The notes under the pieces were generated by a model. That model was not told the DNA's origin and made no database searches. It was given only the letters and a program-made list of their open reading frames with translations. A DNA stretch of 64,000 nt from Orlajensenia flava (lineage in GTDB: Bacteria > Actinomycetota > Actinomycetes > Actinomycetales > Microbacteriaceae). A program made the translations under genes and the position numbers. Location of the stretch: assembly GCF_004801905.1 (NCBI RefSeq), contig NZ_SSSN01000015.1, positions 1 through 64,000 on the forward strand, in the 5' to 3' direction. This document shows positions 34,288 through 42,782 of this stretch, piece by piece (position 1 is the stretch's first letter; every line of letters begins with the position of its first letter).

Positions 34288-35721
34288 GTGCACACCACCG
34301 TCTTCGAGCGAGTCCGCCCGCGCACATCGGTGGTCGACAACGCGCTGGCCGGCACCAGACGATCCGTCTTCTGGATCGAGGATGCCGCTGCCGCACGCGT
34401 GCAGCATCCGACCCTCTCCGGCGACCTCGTCGCCGACCTCGTCGTCGTCGGCGGCGGCTACTCGGGCCTGTGGACCGCCCTGCTCGCCAAGCGCGAGAAC
34501 CCGGACGCGCGCGTCGTGCTGCTCGAGGCGAAGACCATCGGCTGGGCCGCATCCGGTCGCAACGGCGGATTCTGCGAGGCCAGCCTCACCCACGGCGAGG
34601 AGAACGGCCGCAGCAGGTTCGCCGACGAGTACGACCAGCTCGAGCGCCTCGGCCTGGCGAACCTCGACGCGATCGAGTCGATCATCGCCGAACTCGGCAT
34701 CGACGCCGAGTTCGAGCGCAACGGGGCCATCGACCTCGCCACCGAGCCCCATCAGGTCGACTGGCTGCGCGAGTCGGCCGGCGGCGAGCACGCACTCTTC
34801 CTCGATGAGACCGCCGTGCGGGCCCAGGTGAACTCTCCCACCTACCTCGCCGGGGTGTGGAACACCCGCACCTCCGCGCTCGTGCATCCGGCGAAGCTGG
34901 CCGTCGGCCTCGCGAAGGCCGCAGCGGATGCCGGTGTCGAGATCTTCGAGAACACGCCGGTCCGGGGTCTCGACAGCGCCGGCCTGTCGGTCGAACAGGG
35001 AACGGATGTGCGCACCGATCACGGCACCATCCGAGCCCGTCGCACGGCCCTCGCGACCAACGTGTTCCCGACCCTGCTCAAGCGCAACACCCTGCAGACC
35101 GTGCCGGTCTACGACTACGTGCTCATGACCGAGCCGCTCAGGGACGACCAGCTCGCGTCGATCGGCTGGGGAGGCCGACAGGGCCTCGGCGACGCGTCCA
35201 ACCAGTTCCACTACTACCGCCTCAGCCGCGACAACCGCATCCTGTTCGGCGGCTACGACGCCATCTACCACTACGGCGGCCGCATCCGGGAGCAGTACGA
35301 GGACCGCCCAGCGACCTTCCGTCGCCTGGCCGAGCACTTCTTCACGACGTTCCCGCAGCTGGAGGGCGTGCGATTCAGCCACCGCTGGGCAGGCGCCATC
35401 GACACCTGCAGCCGATTCTGCGCTTTCTTCGGCGCGGCGCGCGGGGGTCGCATCGCCTACGCGACCGGCTACACCGGACTCGGCGTGGCCAGCACCCACT
35501 TCGGCGCCCAAGTGATGCTCGACCTGCTCGCCAGCCGCGAGACCGAGCGCACCAGTCTCGAGATGGTACGCTCGCGCCCCCTGCCGTTCCCACCGGAACC
35601 ACTCGCCTCTCTGGGCATCAACGCGACCCGTTGGTCCCTCAACCGCGCCGACCACAACGAGGGCAAGCGCAACCTGCTTCTGAAGGGTCTCGACGCCGTC
35701 GGACTCGGCTTCGACTCCTGA
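34288..35721 (+). CDS. FAD-dependent amine oxidoreductase (DAO/PuuB-like)
   Basis: 477 residues. The Rossmann FAD motif is 'DLVVVGGGYSGLWTALLA' (about 50-66), followed by 'VVLLEAKTIGWAASGRNGGF', typical of the glycine/D-amino-acid oxidase (DAO) superfamily and of PuuB, which oxidises gamma-glutamylputrescine. The C-terminal 'HRWAGAIDTCSRFCAFFG' and 'YATGYTGLGVASTHFGAQ' close the FAD site. GAGAGAG (34271-34277) serves the GTG at 34288 best; the GTG at 34279 is too close. It is first in an operon with a polyamine-type ABC importer, so it likely oxidises the imported amine. The exact substrate is inference. Confidence 0.87.
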   Translation: MHTTVFERVRPRTSVVDNALAGTRRSVFWIEDAAAARVQHPTLSGDLVADLVVVGGGYSGLWTALLAKRENPDARVVLLEAKTIGWAASGRNGGFCEASLTHGEENGRSRFADEYDQLERLGLANLDAIESIIAELGIDAEFERNGAIDLATEPHQVDWLRESAGGEHALFLDETAVRAQVNSPTYLAGVWNTRTSALVHPAKLAVGLAKAAADAGVEIFENTPVRGLDSAGLSVEQGTDVRTDHGTIRARRTALATNVFPTLLKRNTLQTVPVYDYVLMTEPLRDDQLASIGWGGRQGLGDASNQFHYYRLSRDNRILFGGYDAIYHYGGRIREQYEDRPATFRRLAEHFFTTFPQLEGVRFSHRWAGAIDTCSRFCAFFGAARGGRIAYATGYTGLGVASTHFGAQVMLDLLASRETERTSLEMVRSRPLPFPPEPLASLGINATRWSLNRADHNEGKRNLLLKGLDAVGLGFDS

Positions 35722-35772
35722 CCCAGGACACCTCTGCGGAGCAACGTCGCTCCCCCACCGAAAGGAACCCAG

Positions 35773-36867
35773 GTGAGCAACACGTCCCCCACCCGTCCCG
35801 AAGCGGACGGGTCCGTCTCTCTGGTCGGCATCACCAAGACCTTCGGCAACGCCACAGCGGTCGACCACATCGACCTCGAGGTGCGGTCGGGAGAGTTCAT
35901 CTCGCTGCTCGGGCCGTCGGGATGCGGGAAGACCACCCTGCTGCGCATGATCGCCGGTTTCGAGCAACCCGATGAGGGCGACATCCTGGTCGGCGGGGCA
36001 TCCGTCGTCGACCTGCCTCCGCACCGGCGTCCGGTCAACACGGTGTTCCAGTCCTATGCGCTCTTCCCGCACATGACCGTTGCCGAGAACGTCGCGTACG
36101 GCCTGCGCCAACGGAGGGTTCCGAAGGACGAGATCGCGCGGCGCGTGCAGGACTCGCTCGCACTCGCGCAGATGGTGGACTTCGCCGACCGCAAGCCGAC
36201 CACGCTCTCCGGCGGCCAGCAGCAGCGCGTGGCGCTCGCCCGCGCCCTCGTCAATCGCCCCAAGGTGCTGTTGCTCGACGAGCCGATGAGCGCGCTGGAC
36301 CGCAAGCTCCGCGAGGAGATGCAGATCGAGCTCAAGCTGCTGCAGAGGGAGCTCGGCATCACGTTCATCTTCGTCACCCACGACCAGGCCGAGGCGCTCT
36401 CGATGAGCGATCGCGTCGTCGTGATGGAGAAGGGCGCCGTGCAGCAGCTCGGCACCACCGAGGAGGTCTACCGCGACCCCGCCAACGCGTTCGTGGCCGG
36501 CTTCATCGGCAAGCAGAACTTCATCGACGCGACGGTGTCGTCCCCGGATGCGCTCACCACCGCCGACGGCAGCATCCCGCTGCACCGACTTCCGCAGGGC
36601 GTCACCTCCGGCTCGAGCGTGCGTGCCGCCGTTCGCGCCGAGGTCGTGCAGGTCAGTGCGCAGCGACCGAACGGGCCGGCGCTGCAGGGAACGCTGGCCG
36701 GCATCTCGTTCCTCGGTGACTCCATCCAGTACGTCGTGCTCACCGCATCCGGCCTCGAGCTCATCGCGCGGGTCTCGCCCGACCGCGCCGAGCACCTCTC
36801 GACCGGTGACACCGTCTGGTGCAGCTGGGACGCGAGCGAGTTGCGCGTCTTCGAGGCGGCGGCCTGA
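35773..36867 (+). CDS. potA: Polyamine-type ABC importer, ATPase (PotA-like)
   Basis: 364 residues. Walker A '[19 protein letters not shown]', Q-loop '[20 protein letters not shown]', signature '[16 protein letters not shown]', Walker B '[12 protein letters not shown]' and switch His in '[16 protein letters not shown]' are intact. A C-terminal TOBE domain (about 280-360) is present, as in PotA/CysA-type importers. The GTG start has AAAGGAA upstream. The stop overlaps the next ATG by 1 nt. It energises uptake through the two permeases downstream. Confidence 0.94.
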   Translation: MSNTSPTRPEADGSVSLVGITKTFGNATAVDHIDLEVRSGEFISLLGPSGCGKTTLLRMIAGFEQPDEGDILVGGASVVDLPPHRRPVNTVFQSYALFPHMTVAENVAYGLRQRRVPKDEIARRVQDSLALAQMVDFADRKPTTLSGGQQQRVALARALVNRPKVLLLDEPMSALDRKLREEMQIELKLLQRELGITFIFVTHDQAEALSMSDRVVVMEKGAVQQLGTTEEVYRDPANAFVAGFIGKQNFIDATVSSPDALTTADGSIPLHRLPQGVTSGSSVRAAVRAEVVQVSAQRPNGPALQGTLAGISFLGDSIQYVVLTASGLELIARVSPDRAEHLSTGDTVWCSWDASELRVFEAAA

Positions 36868-38030
36868 TGGTCGAGCGACCCGACATCCGCGCTCTCGTTC
36901 CGCGCGCCAGCGCTGCCCGGCTGTCGCGGCGGGCGTTCCTCTCCGGGCTCGTCGTCATCGGCGGAACGAGCGTGCTCGCGGCCTGCGCCAAGAGCACGGG
37001 CTTCGCGCCATCCGCCCTGCCCGATGGCCGGGTCGAAGGCAAACTCAACGTCTACAGCTGGGGCGACTACGACGACCCGTCCAACATCCGTTCGTTCCAG
37101 AAGAGCGGCACGAGCGTGCAGTTCGACAGCTTCGGCTCGAACGAGGAGCTCATCGCCAAGCTCGGGGCCACGCGGGGCACGAGCGGCTACGACATCATCG
37201 TGCCGACCGGCAGCTACATCCCGATGATGGCCAAGAACGGCCTGCTCGAGCCGCTCGATCACCGGTACCTCAAGAACATGGGCAACATCGACCCGCTCTA
37301 TCTCGACCAGAGCTGGGACCCCGGCAACAAGTACACGGTGTGCAAGGACTGGGGCACCACGGGCTTCGTCTACGACACGCGCGCGATCAAGCGAGACCTG
37401 CTCACCTGGGGCGACTTCCTCGACGCCGCCACCACTGAGGCGTCGAAGAACGTCGCGCTGCTCGAGGACCCGTGGGAGGTGGCCTGCACGTTCTTCGCCG
37501 CCAACGGCATCGACCCCAACACGACGAAGAAGGCCGACCTCGAGGCGGCCAACGAGTACCTCGTCAACACCCTCGCGCCGCACGTCAAGGCGTTCAACTC
37601 GGTCGCCGTCACGAGCGGAATTCCCGAAGAGACCTTCACCCTCATGCAGGCGTTCAACGGCGACGTTCGTCAGGGCCTGTTGGCGACCGACAAACCGGAT
37701 GCGTGGAAGTTCGTCTACCCCACCCCCACCGCGAACCTGTGGATGGACAACTGGGCGATAGCCCGCGGCGCGCAGAACATGGACGCCGCCTACCAGTTCA
37801 TCGACTACATCCTCAAGCCCGAGGTCTCGTTCCGCGAGGTCGACTACATCGGCTACAGCACGGGCATCAAGGACCTGGCCGCGATGGCGAAGAAGCACGA
37901 CTTCAGCTACCCCGAGCTGGTCTTCCCCGACGCGGAGGTGATCCAGCGGCTCACGCCGGCCGAGGTCAACTCCTCGGCCGGAGAGCTCGTGGCGATCCTC
38001 AACCGCATGATGGCGAAGGCAGGTTCCTGA
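36867..38030 (+). CDS. potD: Polyamine-binding lipoprotein (PotD/PotF-like), Tat-type signal
   Basis: 387 residues. The N-terminus has twin arginines (21-22) in 'LSRRAFLSGLVV' and the lipobox 'VLAAC' (Cys40), so it may be exported folded and then lipidated. The mature part starts 'GKLNVYSWGDYDDP', the PotD hallmark, with 'SNEELIAKLGATRGTSGYDIIVPTGSYIP' (read in parts) and 'DNWAIARGAQNMDAAYQFIDYIL'. It captures the amine outside the cell and hands it to PotB/PotC. Start and stop codons overlap its neighbours by 1 nt (TGATG), showing tight coupling. Confidence 0.93.
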   Translation: MVERPDIRALVPRASAARLSRRAFLSGLVVIGGTSVLAACAKSTGFAPSALPDGRVEGKLNVYSWGDYDDPSNIRSFQKSGTSVQFDSFGSNEELIAKLGATRGTSGYDIIVPTGSYIPMMAKNGLLEPLDHRYLKNMGNIDPLYLDQSWDPGNKYTVCKDWGTTGFVYDTRAIKRDLLTWGDFLDAATTEASKNVALLEDPWEVACTFFAANGIDPNTTKKADLEAANEYLVNTLAPHVKAFNSVAVTSGIPEETFTLMQAFNGDVRQGLLATDKPDAWKFVYPTPTANLWMDNWAIARGAQNMDAAYQFIDYILKPEVSFREVDYIGYSTGIKDLAAMAKKHDFSYPELVFPDAEVIQRLTPAEVNSSAGELVAILNRMMAKAGS

Positions 38031-38929
38031 TGGCCCGGCGAAAGGTCAACGGCTACGCGGCGATCGGATTTCCGACCTGGGCGTACGTGGTGTTCTTCTT
38101 CATCGTCCCGCTGGCCCTCGTGCTGTGGTACTCGTTCGGGTACAAGCCCGACCTGTTCACGGCGCACGCCAACGACATCCTGAGCTTCGATCGCTACGCC
38201 GAGGCACTGGACGCCACGTTCGTCGGCACGTTCTGGAACACGCTGCGCATCGGGGTCATCGGCACCCTGCTCTGCCTCATCATCGCGCTGCCGTTCGCCT
38301 ACTGGCTGGCCGTGAAGATGAACCCGAAGTGGCGGCCGCTCGCGCTCGCCCTCGTGCTGGTGCCGTTCTGGACGAACTTCCTGGTGCGCACGCTCGGTTG
38401 GCAGATCGTGCTCTCGCCGCGCGGATTCCTCTCGGACGCGCTGCAGAACCTCGGCATCATCCACGGCCGGCTCGACATCCTCTACACCCAGAGCGCCGTG
38501 CAGCTCGGCGTGGTCTACAACTACCTGCCCCTGATGATCCTCCCGCTGTACGTGGCCATTGACAGGGCCGGGCGGCCGTTGCGCGAGGCGAGTGCCGACC
38601 TCGGCGCCAACCGCTGGAAGACGCTGTTCACCGTGACCCTTCCGCTCGCCGTTCCGGGCATCGCGTCGGGGTGCCTGCTGGTGTTCATCCCGCTCATGGG
38701 CGACTACATCACCGCATCCGTCCTCGGCGGAGCCCAAGGCAACATGATCGGCCAGCTCGTGGCGAGCCAGTTCAACACGGCTCAGAACTGGGCGCTGGGG
38801 TCGGCCATGGCGGTGCTGCTGATGGTGTTCACCGCGGCGGCCGTGATCGTCTTCGGGGCGGCCGGGCTCATCATCCGTTCTCTCGTGCGCCGATCACGTC
38901 GCGTCCAACTGCAAGGGGGTGCGGCATGA
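38030..38929 (+). CDS. potB: Polyamine-type ABC permease (PotB-like)
   Basis: 299 residues with six membrane helices and the EAA loop 'PLREASADLGANRWKTLFTVTLPLAVPG'. It is the first of the two permeases of the importer. The ATG overlaps the potD stop by 1 nt and its own stop overlaps potC by 4 nt. Confidence 0.93.
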   Translation: MARRKVNGYAAIGFPTWAYVVFFFIVPLALVLWYSFGYKPDLFTAHANDILSFDRYAEALDATFVGTFWNTLRIGVIGTLLCLIIALPFAYWLAVKMNPKWRPLALALVLVPFWTNFLVRTLGWQIVLSPRGFLSDALQNLGIIHGRLDILYTQSAVQLGVVYNYLPLMILPLYVAIDRAGRPLREASADLGANRWKTLFTVTLPLAVPGIASGCLLVFIPLMGDYITASVLGGAQGNMIGQLVASQFNTAQNWALGSAMAVLLMVFTAAAVIVFGAAGLIIRSLVRRSRRVQLQGGAA

Positions 38930-39846
38930 CCGCCGCCGTCGAGGGGATCGCTTCGGCGATCGTGCTGGAGGAGGCGGACATCCCGCAGCCGCGCCGTCGT
39001 CGACGTCGGGATGGCACGGGCGTCGCGCTGACCGTGTGGGGCGTGCTCGTGTTCGCCTTCCTGTTCCTGCCGATCATCGTGATGTTCGTCTACTCCTTCA
39101 ACACCGGCCGCCTGCTGGCGTCGTGGAAGGGCTTCGGCTTCACCGCCTACACATCCGCCGCGCAGAATCCGATCATCGTGAGCTCCGTCATCACGTCGCT
39201 GAGCGCAGCCCTCGGTGCGGCGATCGTCTCCACGATCCTGGGCACCCTGGGTGGCATCGCGCTGGCACGCTCGCGCGCCACCTCGACGAGCGTCATCATC
39301 GCGACCGCCATCCTGACCATCACCCTGTTCACGCCGGAGATCGTGGATGCCGTGTCGATGCTGCCGTGGTTCGTGAGCCTCGGAACGGACTGGGGCCTGG
39401 GCGTGTTCAACAACGGCCTGGTGCGACTGGTGGTCGCGCACGCCGTGCTCTCGGTCGCGGTCGTCACCTTCATCGTGCGGGCACGGATGCAGGGGCTGGA
39501 CGCCTCTCTGGAGGAGGCCGCCGCCGACCTGTACGCCACCCCCTGGAGGCGGTTCACGCAGATCACGCTGCCGGTCGCGAGCCCGGCGATCTGGGCGGGC
39601 GCGCTCATGTCGTTCACGCTGAGTCTCGACAACACCATCGTCTCGAGCTTCGTGCAGGTGCCGGGCTCGACGCCGTGGCCGGTGTACATCTTCGCGTCGC
39701 TGCGCGTGGGGCTGCGGCCCGAGATCGCCGCGGTGTCGACGGTGATGTTCCTGCTCACGCTCGTGGCGCTGGCCGTCGTGGCGTTCGTGCTGCGGCGCGG
39801 CGACCAGAGCGCCGATGACATCGCCAAGACCCTGGCGGCCGGATGA
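38926..39846 (+). CDS. potC: Polyamine-type ABC permease (PotC-like)
   Basis: 306 residues: an Arg-rich cytoplasmic N-terminus ('PQPRRRRRRDGTG'), six membrane helices, and the EAA loop 'LEEAAADLYATPWRRFTQITLPVASPA'. 'FTLSLDNTIVSSFV' is typical of PotC. ATGA overlaps join it to potB upstream and to the cupin gene downstream. Confidence 0.93.
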   Translation: MTAAVEGIASAIVLEEADIPQPRRRRRRDGTGVALTVWGVLVFAFLFLPIIVMFVYSFNTGRLLASWKGFGFTAYTSAAQNPIIVSSVITSLSAALGAAIVSTILGTLGGIALARSRATSTSVIIATAILTITLFTPEIVDAVSMLPWFVSLGTDWGLGVFNNGLVRLVVAHAVLSVAVVTFIVRARMQGLDASLEEAAADLYATPWRRFTQITLPVASPAIWAGALMSFTLSLDNTIVSSFVQVPGSTPWPVYIFASLRVGLRPEIAAVSTVMFLLTLVALAVVAFVLRRGDQSADDIAKTLAAG

Positions 39847-40181
39847 TCGAGCACGTCCGTGCGGCCGCTCTCGACCTCGACCCCGAGCCGGTCGCGGTCG
39901 GCCAGATCGTCGACGGCACTCCGACGACGGCTGTCTCGGAGCTGGGCACCTACGGGAGCCTCGACGTGGGCGTCTGGGAGATGACCGCCGGCGCGATGAG
40001 CGACACCGAGGCCGACGAGCTGTTCGTCGTGATCGCCGGGTCGGCGGAGGTGGAGTACGTGGACAGCGGTGTGCGGGCTACCTACGGCGTCGGCGATGTC
40101 GTGCAGCTGCACGCCGGTCAGCGCACGATCTGGCGTGTGGCCGACCGCATCCGCAAGGTCTATCTCGCGCCGGCGCCCTGA
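39843..40181 (+). CDS. Cupin-domain protein of the amine-uptake operon
   Basis: 112 residues forming one small cupin: 'GSLDVGVWEMTAGAMSDTEADELFVVIAGSAEVEY' (read in parts) is motif 1, and 'YGVGDVVQLHAGQRTIWRVADRIRKVYLA' is motif 2. The metal histidines of motif 1 are replaced (no HxH), as in the EutQ-like/DUF861 cupins often found with amine oxidases and aldehyde dehydrogenases. The ATG overlaps the potC stop. Its role may be in handling an amine-derived metabolite; the function is unproven. Confidence 0.85.
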   Translation: MIEHVRAAALDLDPEPVAVGQIVDGTPTTAVSELGTYGSLDVGVWEMTAGAMSDTEADELFVVIAGSAEVEYVDSGVRATYGVGDVVQLHAGQRTIWRVADRIRKVYLAPAP

Positions 40182-40210
40182 CCGCCGCCCTCCCCGCTCT
40201 GGCGATAGTT

Positions 40211-40251
40211 GAACGATCGTTCTTGACTGAACGTTCATCTATTCGTAGAGT
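40211..40251 (+). promoter_or_regulatory. Promoter with two TetR-type palindromes
   Basis: GAACGATCGTTC (40211-40222, perfect) and TGAACGTTCA (40228-40237, perfect) are about 16 bp centre to centre. A -35-like TTGACT (40224-40229) lies between and into them and a -10-like TAGAGT (40246-40251) follows after 16 bp. The ATG of the tetR-type gene begins 6 nt later, so the transcript is probably leaderless and autorepressed. Confidence 0.75.
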
Positions 40252-40257
40252 GGATAT

Positions 40258-40653
40258 ATGGGACGCAACCGCACATTCGACGAGGACGAGGTCGTCGAGC
40301 GGTGCGCGGAGGTCTTCCGGCGCACCGGATACGAGGGCAGCTCGATCGACGACCTCGTCGCAGCGACCGGATTGCACCGCGGAAGCCTCTACTCGGCGTT
40401 CGGGAGCAAGCGTGGCCTGTTCGTCCTCGCCCTCCGCCGGTCAGCCGCATCCGGCGCACTGACCGACGCGACGACCGACCTCGTCCTCGTCGCCCTCATG
40501 GAACTCGCATGGCGTGACCCCGAGATCCGTTCGATCGCGTTCGGCATCCTCGACGACTCGCCGGGCGACACCGCCACGACGCTCGGCCGCCGCCTCGTCG
40601 ATCGCGCGGTCGAGACCCCCGACCACTCCGACACTCGAAAGGAAACATCATGA
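40258..40653 (+). CDS. Short TetR-family regulator
   Basis: 131 residues, against the usual 180-220. The helix-turn-helix is intact ('VVERCAEVFRRTGYEGSSIDDLVAATGLHRGSLYSAFGSKRGLFVLALRRS' read in parts, about 13-62). The ligand domain is only about 65 residues ('LVLVALMELAWRDPEIRSIAFGIL'), so it has lost most of the helices that form the pocket. Tandem palindromes overlap its promoter. The stop overlaps the next gene by 4 nt (ATGA). It may be a constitutive or redesigned repressor; the intact frame and coupling argue against a decaying pseudogene. Confidence 0.83.
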   Translation: MGRNRTFDEDEVVERCAEVFRRTGYEGSSIDDLVAATGLHRGSLYSAFGSKRGLFVLALRRSAASGALTDATTDLVLVALMELAWRDPEIRSIAFGILDDSPGDTATTLGRRLVDRAVETPDHSDTRKETS

Positions 40654-41003
40654 ACACCGTGACCATCACCGACTCCGCCCTGATCGTGGAGCCCCAAGGA
40701 CTCGACAAGCTGTGGTCGTTCACCCGGAAGCTCGAGATCCCCCTCGACCACGTGCGCGGCGCGACGCTCGACTCCGGCGCCGACAGCGAGCCGAAGGGCC
40801 TGCGCGCGCCCGGTCTGAACGTGCCCGGAAAGTGGTCGGGCACCTTCACGAAGGACGGCGACCGCTCATTCTGGAACGTCAGCGCTCCCGGCGAGACCGT
40901 CGTGGTCGAGCTGAGCGACGAGCACTACGCCCGCCTGTTCCTCACTGTCGACCAGCCGCGCAGCGTCGTCGACGCGGTCAACCTCGCCCTGCAGCAGCAC
41001 TGA
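40650..41003 (+). CDS. Small conserved-type protein, PH-like fold suspected
   Basis: 117 residues, no signal peptide or membrane segment. The pattern is beta-rich with one C-terminal helix: 'ALIVEPQGLDKLWSFTRKLEIPLDHVRGATLD', 'KWSGTFTKDGDRSFWNVSAPGETVVVELSDEHYARLFLTVDQP' (both read in parts), 'SVVDAVNLALQQH'. This strand/helix order and the 'IPLDHVRGA' motif resemble bacterial PH-like proteins. It is translationally coupled to the short TetR gene, so it is probably that regulator's target. Function unknown. Confidence 0.68.
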   Translation: MNTVTITDSALIVEPQGLDKLWSFTRKLEIPLDHVRGATLDSGADSEPKGLRAPGLNVPGKWSGTFTKDGDRSFWNVSAPGETVVVELSDEHYARLFLTVDQPRSVVDAVNLALQQH

Positions 41004-41065
41004 GCACCGGGGCGCCTCGGCGGCGCTGGGCACGGGGGCCCTCGGCTGCGCTGGCACCGACGTCA

Positions 41066-42658
41066 TCAGCCGCGACGTGCGAGCAGCGCCGCGTGCAGGG
41101 CGCTGACCGTCTCGCCGTCATCGAGGTCGACGTCGAGCAGGTCCTCGATCAGCGCGATTCGCTGGTAGAACACCGATCGCGACAGGTGACCGGCGGATGC
41201 CGCCTTCGTGCGGTTGCCCGGAAAGCTCACGTAGGCGCGGAGCACCTCGAGCAGGTCGCCGCCGTGATCGAGGTCGTACTCGATGAGCGGTCGCAGCATC
41301 CGTTCGCTGTGCGCCTGCAACCGCGGATCATCCGCGAACGCCGTGACCAGCCGGAGGAGCGGACGACGCTGGACGCGCAGCACGCGGACGCCCGAGCCGC
41401 GCTCGGACGTCGTCGATCGCAGCAGTTCCCCCGCCTCCTGGATCGACCCCAGCAGTCCCGCGACGTCCTGCGCGACCGCTCCGAGCGCCACGACCGCCTC
41501 GGGGACGCCCGCCGCGAGGCCGCGTGCCGCCCGGTCGACGACGGCATCCGTCAGCAGGGTCGACGCCGGGAGGGAGATCGCCGCTATCGTGACGCCGGCC
41601 GAAGAGGCCGCGACGATGGCCGGCCCGCCGAGCTCGGAAGCGAAGGCACGCAGCCGGGCGGGGAGATCGGTAGTCGCCGACGCCACCGCGACGCCGATCA
41701 GGCCGCGACCGGCGATGGGCAGGCCGGCCGCCTCGAATCGCGCGGTGACGGCAGCCGATGAGGCGAACCGCGCACCGAGCAGGTCGCCGAGCAGCTGCTC
41801 CTGTCCGCGGCGCGTCCACTCGTCGGCGTCCCCGTCGGCGAGGCGCCCGATCGCGAGCGCAACGGCCGCCTGCTGCATCACCTGCTCCCGTCCGGCGGTG
41901 TGCGGTTCGCCGGGGAGTGCGATGAGGTAGCCCCAGCGCAGTCCGCGCGCCTCGACGGGCACCACCAACCAGTCTGCCTGCGGCGAGCGCGATGTGCTCT
42001 CCCACCCGACCAGCACCTCGTCACCCGCGTCGAGTGTCTCGACCGCGACCACGCGATGCGAGAGGTCCTCGAGCACGACGGGCGCGCGGAGCACCTTGGC
42101 GAGCTGCGACACGATGTAGTCGGGCGTGCTGCCCCGAAGGCTCAGGCCGATGAACAGGTCGTGCAGCCGGTCGCGCACCCGGAGCGCCTCGGTCTGCTCG
42201 TGGATGATGCGGCCGTGCACCGCCTCCGTGACCGCGACGAACTTGACGACACGGTGCAGCACGATCAGCGGGATGCCGCGGAACCGGCACGCCGCCACGA
42301 GGGTGGGTGGCGCCGTGACGAATCGCGCGCCGAGCTCGAGCACGAGACCGGCGATGGGGACGGATGCCAGGCGCCCCACGAAGGCGGCGAGCGTGTCGGG
42401 GTCGTCCGCCCATCCGGCGCCCGTCGAGAGCAGCAGCTCGCCGCCGTCGAGCAGGTCGGGTGCGCCCATGCTGTCGCTCACGTGCACCCAGCGGACGGGC
42501 CGGTCCAGGCTCTCGACGGCCGTGAGCACCTCCGGCCGCCCCTGCACCATGACGGGCATTCGCAGCACGTCGCGGACCGTCGGAAGGACACCGGGCCGGT
42601 GGGCGACATCTTCCGGACGATCTGTATCGGTCGAGGGGGAACCGCGACGTTCCGACAT
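41066..42658 (-). CDS. PucR-family transcriptional regulator
   Basis: About 530 residues. The N-terminal PucR domain starts 'LPTVRDVLRMPVMVQGRPEVLT' and 'RPVRWVHVSDSMGAPDLLDGGELLLSTGAGW' (read in parts). A GGDEF-like central region follows. The C-terminal helix-turn-helix (PucR_HTH) is 'LEVLRAYVSFPGNRTKAASAGHLSRSVFYQRIALIEDLLDVDLDD' in parts. Such regulators control purine, GABA and amine catabolism. The ATG at 42658 is used; a GTG 9 bp upstream is also possible, and neither has a strong ribosome site. It diverges from mmsA and the aminotransferase, which it likely controls. Confidence 0.9.
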   Translation of the reverse strand: MSERRGSPSTDTDRPEDVAHRPGVLPTVRDVLRMPVMVQGRPEVLTAVESLDRPVRWVHVSDSMGAPDLLDGGELLLSTGAGWADDPDTLAAFVGRLASVPIAGLVLELGARFVTAPPTLVAACRFRGIPLIVLHRVVKFVAVTEAVHGRIIHEQTEALRVRDRLHDLFIGLSLRGSTPDYIVSQLAKVLRAPVVLEDLSHRVVAVETLDAGDEVLVGWESTSRSPQADWLVVPVEARGLRWGYLIALPGEPHTAGREQVMQQAAVALAIGRLADGDADEWTRRGQEQLLGDLLGARFASSAAVTARFEAAGLPIAGRGLIGVAVASATTDLPARLRAFASELGGPAIVAASSAGVTIAAISLPASTLLTDAVVDRAARGLAAGVPEAVVALGAVAQDVAGLLGSIQEAGELLRSTTSERGSGVRVLRVQRRPLLRLVTAFADDPRLQAHSERMLRPLIEYDLDHGGDLLEVLRAYVSFPGNRTKAASAGHLSRSVFYQRIALIEDLLDVDLDDGETVSALHAALLARRG

Positions 42659-42782
42659 CCGTTTCACCGGCCTTGCTTTGCAACCATGGGGGAAGAGTTC
42701 ACACGCCCGTGTCGATCAGATCGTTCGACGAGCGCTTCGAGGATACCTCGCGCGCTGCGTGATGGCCGAGTCAGGAGAGAGC

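Noticed and set aside
34147-36795. 882-codon open frame on the minus strand
   Set aside because: Antisense to the amine oxidase and potA; composition is that of a shadow frame.
41066-42667. GTG at 42667 as the PucR start
   Set aside because: It is possible, but the ATG at 42658 is at least as good and neither has a clear ribosome site; the choice does not affect any domain.
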